64,000 nt of DNA from Paragonimus westermani (taxonomy: Eukaryota > Platyhelminthes > Trematoda > Plagiorchiida > Troglotrematidae). This document shows positions 60,042 through 64,000 of the stretch, piece by piece. The stretch spans positions 124,001-188,000 of the forward strand of contig QNGE01000407.1 of the NCBI GenBank assembly GCA_008508345.1, in the 5' to 3' direction. Every line of letters starts with the position of its first letter. Position 1 is the first letter of the stretch. The notes under the pieces are model-generated. The model did no database searches, was not told the origin of the DNA, and saw only the letters and a program-made list of their open reading frames with translations. The position numbers were made by a program, and so were the translations under genes.

Positions 60042-61348
60042 TTGTGTTGAATTAAGGTTCGCGCTTGAGGAAATATTGGTTACCAACCCTAAAAATGAAC
60101 TCTCACCTGTAATCTCTGCCGCCCATTTGATCCCCGGTGTACTGAAATTACCAAGATGAGGAATTTTGGCGCCGTGGTTTGTGGTTTGTGTAAAAACTCT
60201 GCAAACCGGACAGCCTTCTCCACTAACGTCAGGAAGCTGCCTTGTAACCCGTTAGTAACATGATCACTTATACTGTTCTTGAGGGGCAGGCAAATACCTC
60301 AGCGTTAGGCGTAATTAATTCCTCACCTAACTTTTGTTTCAAATTGATCTGCCGCTGACGATGGGCCACCTCATCCAAGTGGTCTACTTTGCCTGTCAGC
60401 AAGGTAGATACAGTGGCCTGGGTAATGAAGACCCACTGAATTCACTGCTGGCCTAAGCCAAGTCTAGGCTACAACTATGGAGCCAAAACCTTCAGTTTCT
60501 GTTCGAAACACCCCACATTTTTCATATTCTTGCAGTTTCCTCTTCCTTGCTGGGAATCTCCTCAGTGTTCACAAGATAGGGGTCTGCACCTGGACTCAAC
60601 ATCCCACTGGTCGTTCCGCCTTTGTAAGGCTTCGTCCTGTTGACTAGAGTTATTTTTCAACTTGGTAGAACCCCCTTGAATGTTGTGCACATAGCAGAGC
60701 TGGTTCTTTTAAGTTTGATACGGTTTTCTTGCATGACATTATGAGAACGGGACCCTGAGAAACTGTTGAGTACCCTATCCATGTCCAGTGCTCCGCGCGC
60801 TTTGAGCTAGCCTAACAGTAGCTCATCACAATAGCACAAACCTAGTGAACTCCCTTTGCTAGGACGTTCACGCATCGCCAGCCTAGAATCCAGTGACTGT
60901 GTCCCTCCGTTTCACAGTCATCCGCGGCTGCCGTAGATATTTCCGCCATAACAACACAGTGTTCCAGTTACCCTCATGCACTTGTCTCTGTAACGCGGGT
61001 TTGTTGACTGCAAAGTAATGATCCGGAATCTTGACAGTTCTCTTATGACACCCTTGGCCTGAAGACCTTGTTAGCGGACACATGCTCAAGACTATTTACT
61101 GACCCAAGCACACTGATTATATGATTCTTAATTACACTTTCCCCTTTCCAGCCATTGTGAAGCGACTGCGCTGTGCCTGTAGTATACCAGAAAGTCAATC
61201 ACAGAAACGGCACACACTATGTCCAACGTGTGCTGATCGGAACACACAAGGTCCGTCTTGCAAAAGAGAAGAAGTCACGCGTCAACAGGAAACGTGCATT
61301 AACAACAACACAGATACCGAGAGAAAATGTTCTACAACGTGTCCTTGT

Positions 61349-61350
<2 letters not shown>

Positions 61351-61387
<37 letters not shown>
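61351..61387. repeat. (AT)n microsatellite
   Basis: About 18 AT units are followed directly by CAGGGTGCCAAGATCCGAGA, a low-AT block. The sharp border suggests that the repeat marks the end of an inserted element. Confidence 0.95.
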
Positions 61388-61390
<3 letters not shown>

Positions 61391-61785
61391 GGTGCCAAGA
61401 TCCGAGAATTTCCACCAATCCGACGTGGCCTTACGCTCACGGACCGCCGACCTCGGGCTCTGGTTGGTCACCCTTCTCAGCTAGCTGAAAGGACGCGGCC
61501 AACCCATGCGTTCGAGGCCATGAAAGGAAGCGGAAGGGAGTGTGTGGCAAAACAAAATGTTGGCGCACTACGTGCTACTACACGCCTCTAATTGATATGT
61601 TGCGGTTTTTTCCAATGGTTGATTCAACTGTTCTCTCACTTCTGAAGTTATCACTGTAAGTTGGGTTTTGTCAATCTGTACGGCTTCCTAAGCCTGTGTA
61701 TGCTGTTCCTTCTTCCGTGAAAGTCCGTGATGCTCTTTTTGATACACACATCTTCAGTCAAAATCAACCGTTCAACACCTGTTAG

Positions 61786-62112
61786 TTGTTCTTCGGCAGG
61801 CATTTTGCTTTTGCACGAACTCATAATGGGTTTGTGACCTCTAAATTTCGTTCCCTCCATTGCATTGCCATCGTCCTTTGGTCAAACACTGCTGCGGGAC
61901 CACCTTCCCTAATCAACCCCAGGACTACTGTTATGCACATTGGCAACTTTTACTCTGCGTGGGCTGTAAGTGAGCAAAACTATTGGCTGACCTTCAAAGC
62001 CGCTATATTGCACAGTAACATTCACGTAAGTGTGAGCGATCTATTCCGGAATGCGGTGTTCCACACACATCGCAACAGTCTTCTATCCAAGTTTGCCGCA
62101 CCTGCGGTGTAA
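61786..62112 (+). CDS. Unclassified 108-codon open frame
   Basis: The plus-strand frame has protein-like stretches (SLHCIAIVLWSNTAAGPPSL, NFYSAWAVSEQNYWLTFK, VSVSDLFRNAVFHTHRNSLL). No family is recognised. There is no clear promoter or splice context. It may be the translation of a dispersed repeat and not a gene. Confidence 0.2.
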   Translation: MFFGRHFAFARTHNGFVTSKFRSLHCIAIVLWSNTAAGPPSLINPRTTVMHIGNFYSAWAVSEQNYWLTFKAAILHSNIHVSVSDLFRNAVFHTHRNSLLSKFAAPAV

Positions 62113-63457
62113 TCACCTATTGCATGTATCATAGCTGATTTCCTCCCGTACCCCTTGCAAGCAACTGCTAACCGAATATGGAAATTTAGTTGCTTCGGCA
62201 CCTGCAGCGTTGACTTTCCTCGTATTTTGCTGTTACTCAGAACTCTACCTTGTCACTCTCAAGTAACACCGAACCTTATGCGAGAGGAACAGCCCTCGAA
62301 GATGAAGCCTCAAAAGGGTTAGTTTGAAACGCCCAGTTCAGCCCAAATACCTCAGTCCTATTCGAGCTGCTTGGCAAACACTCAATAAGATATGGATCAT
62401 TCTAACGGTTATCGTCACCGGATACCACAATATCCCTTGACGTTTGCGTTTCGATGTCCTTCGCCCCACTCGGAGGGATTTTTCATTAAATTACTGACAG
62501 TAATCTCTCACATTTCTTCATTTCTAGGCCGAATGTTTCTCGGCAGTTGAAAATGTCACTCACACAGCGATTTCAAGCCAAACTCAAACGTCCCTGCCGG
62601 CTTAATTTCACGCATGTAAAGAACACGAAAAACGAAGAGATGACCGGATAAAATCAGCAGCTTGAGCCGTTTGTATTTACGGAAAATAGATAATAGATCT
62701 TAGGACCTTCAGTCACAGCACTAGCGATAAAAGTGGGGACAACACTACGTGTTGATTTGCTGGTGACAGTTGTAATACAGGCCACCTACACAGTCCAAAT
62801 TCCATCTAGCACGTCTAAGTTACGAAGGGTAAGTATATTTCATATAAACGGCGTTTGGCGGTGGGATGAAAGAATGTCCATCCTGGTAGGCCTGACGAAA
62901 ATTTGTGAAAATTGGCAGACACATGAGTACCTTCGTGATCACCTGGTAGAACTTTTAAGATGGATGTTATGAACAATTATGAGTGATCCACAATTAGACG
63001 AAGCTTGTCTATACTCAACGGTGAGTTCCCGCAAAACCCAACCAGACTAGATAGCGTGTTTGAAATGTCGACCAATCTCGTAAAGCAAACTACTTTAGGG
63101 CACTACAATTTACCTTCGGATAAGTGATGCAGTGAAAGTTGAACGGAAGATATGGAGGGCGGAAAGCGAAACATGGAGCTTAGTAGCCTGGAACTTCCTC
63201 GAATTCCACCTGGGAATGGTTTACTCTGAGTCGTAGCAGATGATTGCTTCCTGTTCACCTAGAATGCATGTTGAGAGATTAACAACGTATCTACTTAGCG
63301 GAGGTAGTGTATCTACGGCGGGCGATGAAGGTATCAGTGAGACATTATCGCCGTCATATTGTGAAATATTCAAGGAGGACGTCATCGTTGAACACTCCAG
63401 AACCCCCACGCCCGTTGTACCTGCATTGTTGGGTGGTAAAGAACAGGGAGGAGGCAT

Positions 63458-63652
63458 TTGGAGGCAAATTGTGAGACAGGTTCTTCTTCCTGTGTTAGTA
63501 ACGTGGTGCCAGCGACACACAGAGACAGAGCAACCAGCGTGGCGTACACAAATGCACGCGGTTTAGGAAATAACTGGAGCAAACTGAAAGCACTTACGGG
63601 ATGGAGGGATATGACTGCCATCACGCAGACCCGTTTAGAACCGGAAGGCTAA
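63458..63652 (+). pseudogene. Probable LINE endonuclease N-terminus
   Basis: The frame contains TNARGLGNNWSKLKALTG then MTAITQTRLEPEG. This resembles the start of the LINE apurinic-type endonuclease (N.RGL..K...L......D....TET.L), with TET changed to TQT. A TAA ends it at 63650-63652, where an intact endonuclease would continue. An overlapping frame at 63240-63566 is open for 108 codons and could be an upstream ORF of the same element. Confidence 0.5.
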
Positions 63653-63703
63653 GTTGCGCACCTGGGCTCACAGGTTGTTATCTCTAACTTGTGAATTGAG
63701 TAG

Positions 63704-64000
63704 ATCGCCAGGTTGGTGAAGCTCGTTTCTTCCTATAGCTTGGCAGAGCGAACGAGGCTAGTGAAAGGTCTAAAACACAATTTGCCGGTTTCAGTTCGAC
63801 TTCTGGAAGCACAGGGCATTATGGAACTTGTGGAGAGTGCATATAGAAGTCCCTTGAAGTATGCGACAGAAGAACGGTTAATTACGCTACTGCATGGCCA
63901 AATAAATCAAGTTTGCAAGACCCTCATCCTAGGTCACCTTGTTGCGTTTGAAGTGGAGTGGGCAGAGGATTACACTGCAAGCGGTTTCTTCGGGGAAGCT
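63704..64000 (+). CDS. Unclassified open frame running off the right edge
   Basis: Ninety-nine codons stay open from just after a TAG to the window end, in the same frame as the endonuclease-like piece before it. The product is helix-rich and charged: RLVKLVSSYSLAERTRLVKG, then RLLEAQGIMELVESAYRS, EERLITLLHGQINQVCKTLI and VEWAEDYTASGFFGEA. No stop occurs where about five would be expected by chance. No family is recognised. It may be a LINE ORF or an exon of an upstream host gene. Confidence 0.4.
   Translation, partial: MARLVKLVSSYSLAERTRLVKGLKHNLPVSVRLLEAQGIMELVESAYRSPLKYATEERLITLLHGQINQVCKTLILGHLVAFEVEWAEDYTASGFFGEA

Larger units (their letters stand above)
57792..64000. other. 5' flank of the laminin beta gene
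   Basis: No second protein-coding gene of known family is seen upstream of the laminin start. The flank holds a pair of LTR-like repeats (59183-60041), an (AT)n tract (61351-61387), a probable LINE endonuclease start (63458-63652) and an unidentified frame at the right edge. The stretches 57792-59180, 60045-61350 and 62120-63230 show nothing that can be named. No convincing TATA box could be tied to a transcription start. Confidence 0.6.

Noticed and set aside
61121..61591. 156-codon frame through the (AT)n tract
   Set aside because: The frame is held open by the AT repeat coding for Ile-Tyr; neighbouring frames are open for the same reason.
1..64000. CRISPR arrays, bacterial operons or prophage-like modules
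   Set aside because: No regularly spaced repeats and no dense gene order; the window is eukaryotic intronic sequence.

Overview
The window reads as a piece of a repeat-rich metazoan nuclear genome, most likely a parasitic flatworm (trematode). One large split gene has long introns packed with decayed non-LTR retrotransposons, tRNA-derived SINEs and Penelope-like elements. The trematode call rests on recalled resemblance of the RTE-like LINE and SINE families to those of flukes. The sequence itself proves only 'animal', because a laminin with an LN domain is an animal protein. No bacterial-style operons, CRISPR arrays or rRNA genes are seen.

The main gene is the 5' part of a laminin beta subunit on the minus strand. 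Seven coding exons were placed by joining consensus GT/AG splice sites. All codon phases agree and the protein aligns without gaps to the start of laminin beta-1/beta-2: exon 1 at 57430-57791 (signal peptide and start of the LN domain), 39258-39537, 33699-33819, 17029-17177 (end of LN, start of LE1), 13610-13730 (rest of LE1), 9304-9492 (LE2) and 4915-5094 (LE3). Together they give 467 complete codons plus one base. The rest of the gene (further LE repeats, laminin IV, coiled coil) must lie left of base 1. The introns are about 17.9, 5.4, 16.5, 3.3, 4.1 and 4.2 kb, so coding sequence is under 3% of the gene span seen here.

The introns hold at least ten fragments of an RTE-like LINE (best copy 7065-8418; an endonuclease-domain piece at 15889-16509; plus-strand copies at 26495-26990 and 54580-55105). 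A CR1/Jockey-like LINE C-terminus lies at 18415-18843. About eight fragments of one tRNA-derived SINE are present, nearly all in the same orientation as the laminin gene. There are two Penelope-like GIY-YIG endonuclease segments. The one at 45274-46122 is the most notable object here: an intact GIY-YIG reading frame between 75-bp inverted repeats (one mismatch). Each repeat carries the core of a hammerhead-type self-cleaving ribozyme whose helix II looks collapsed.

Upstream of the laminin start (57792-64000) are two direct copies of a roughly 280-bp TGTAAC...GTTACA element (59183-59468 and 59766-60041), an (AT)n tract, a probable LINE endonuclease start near 63.5 kb and an unidentified open frame running off the right edge. 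An N at 40748 sits between two perfect 93-bp direct repeats, which looks like an assembly join artefact.
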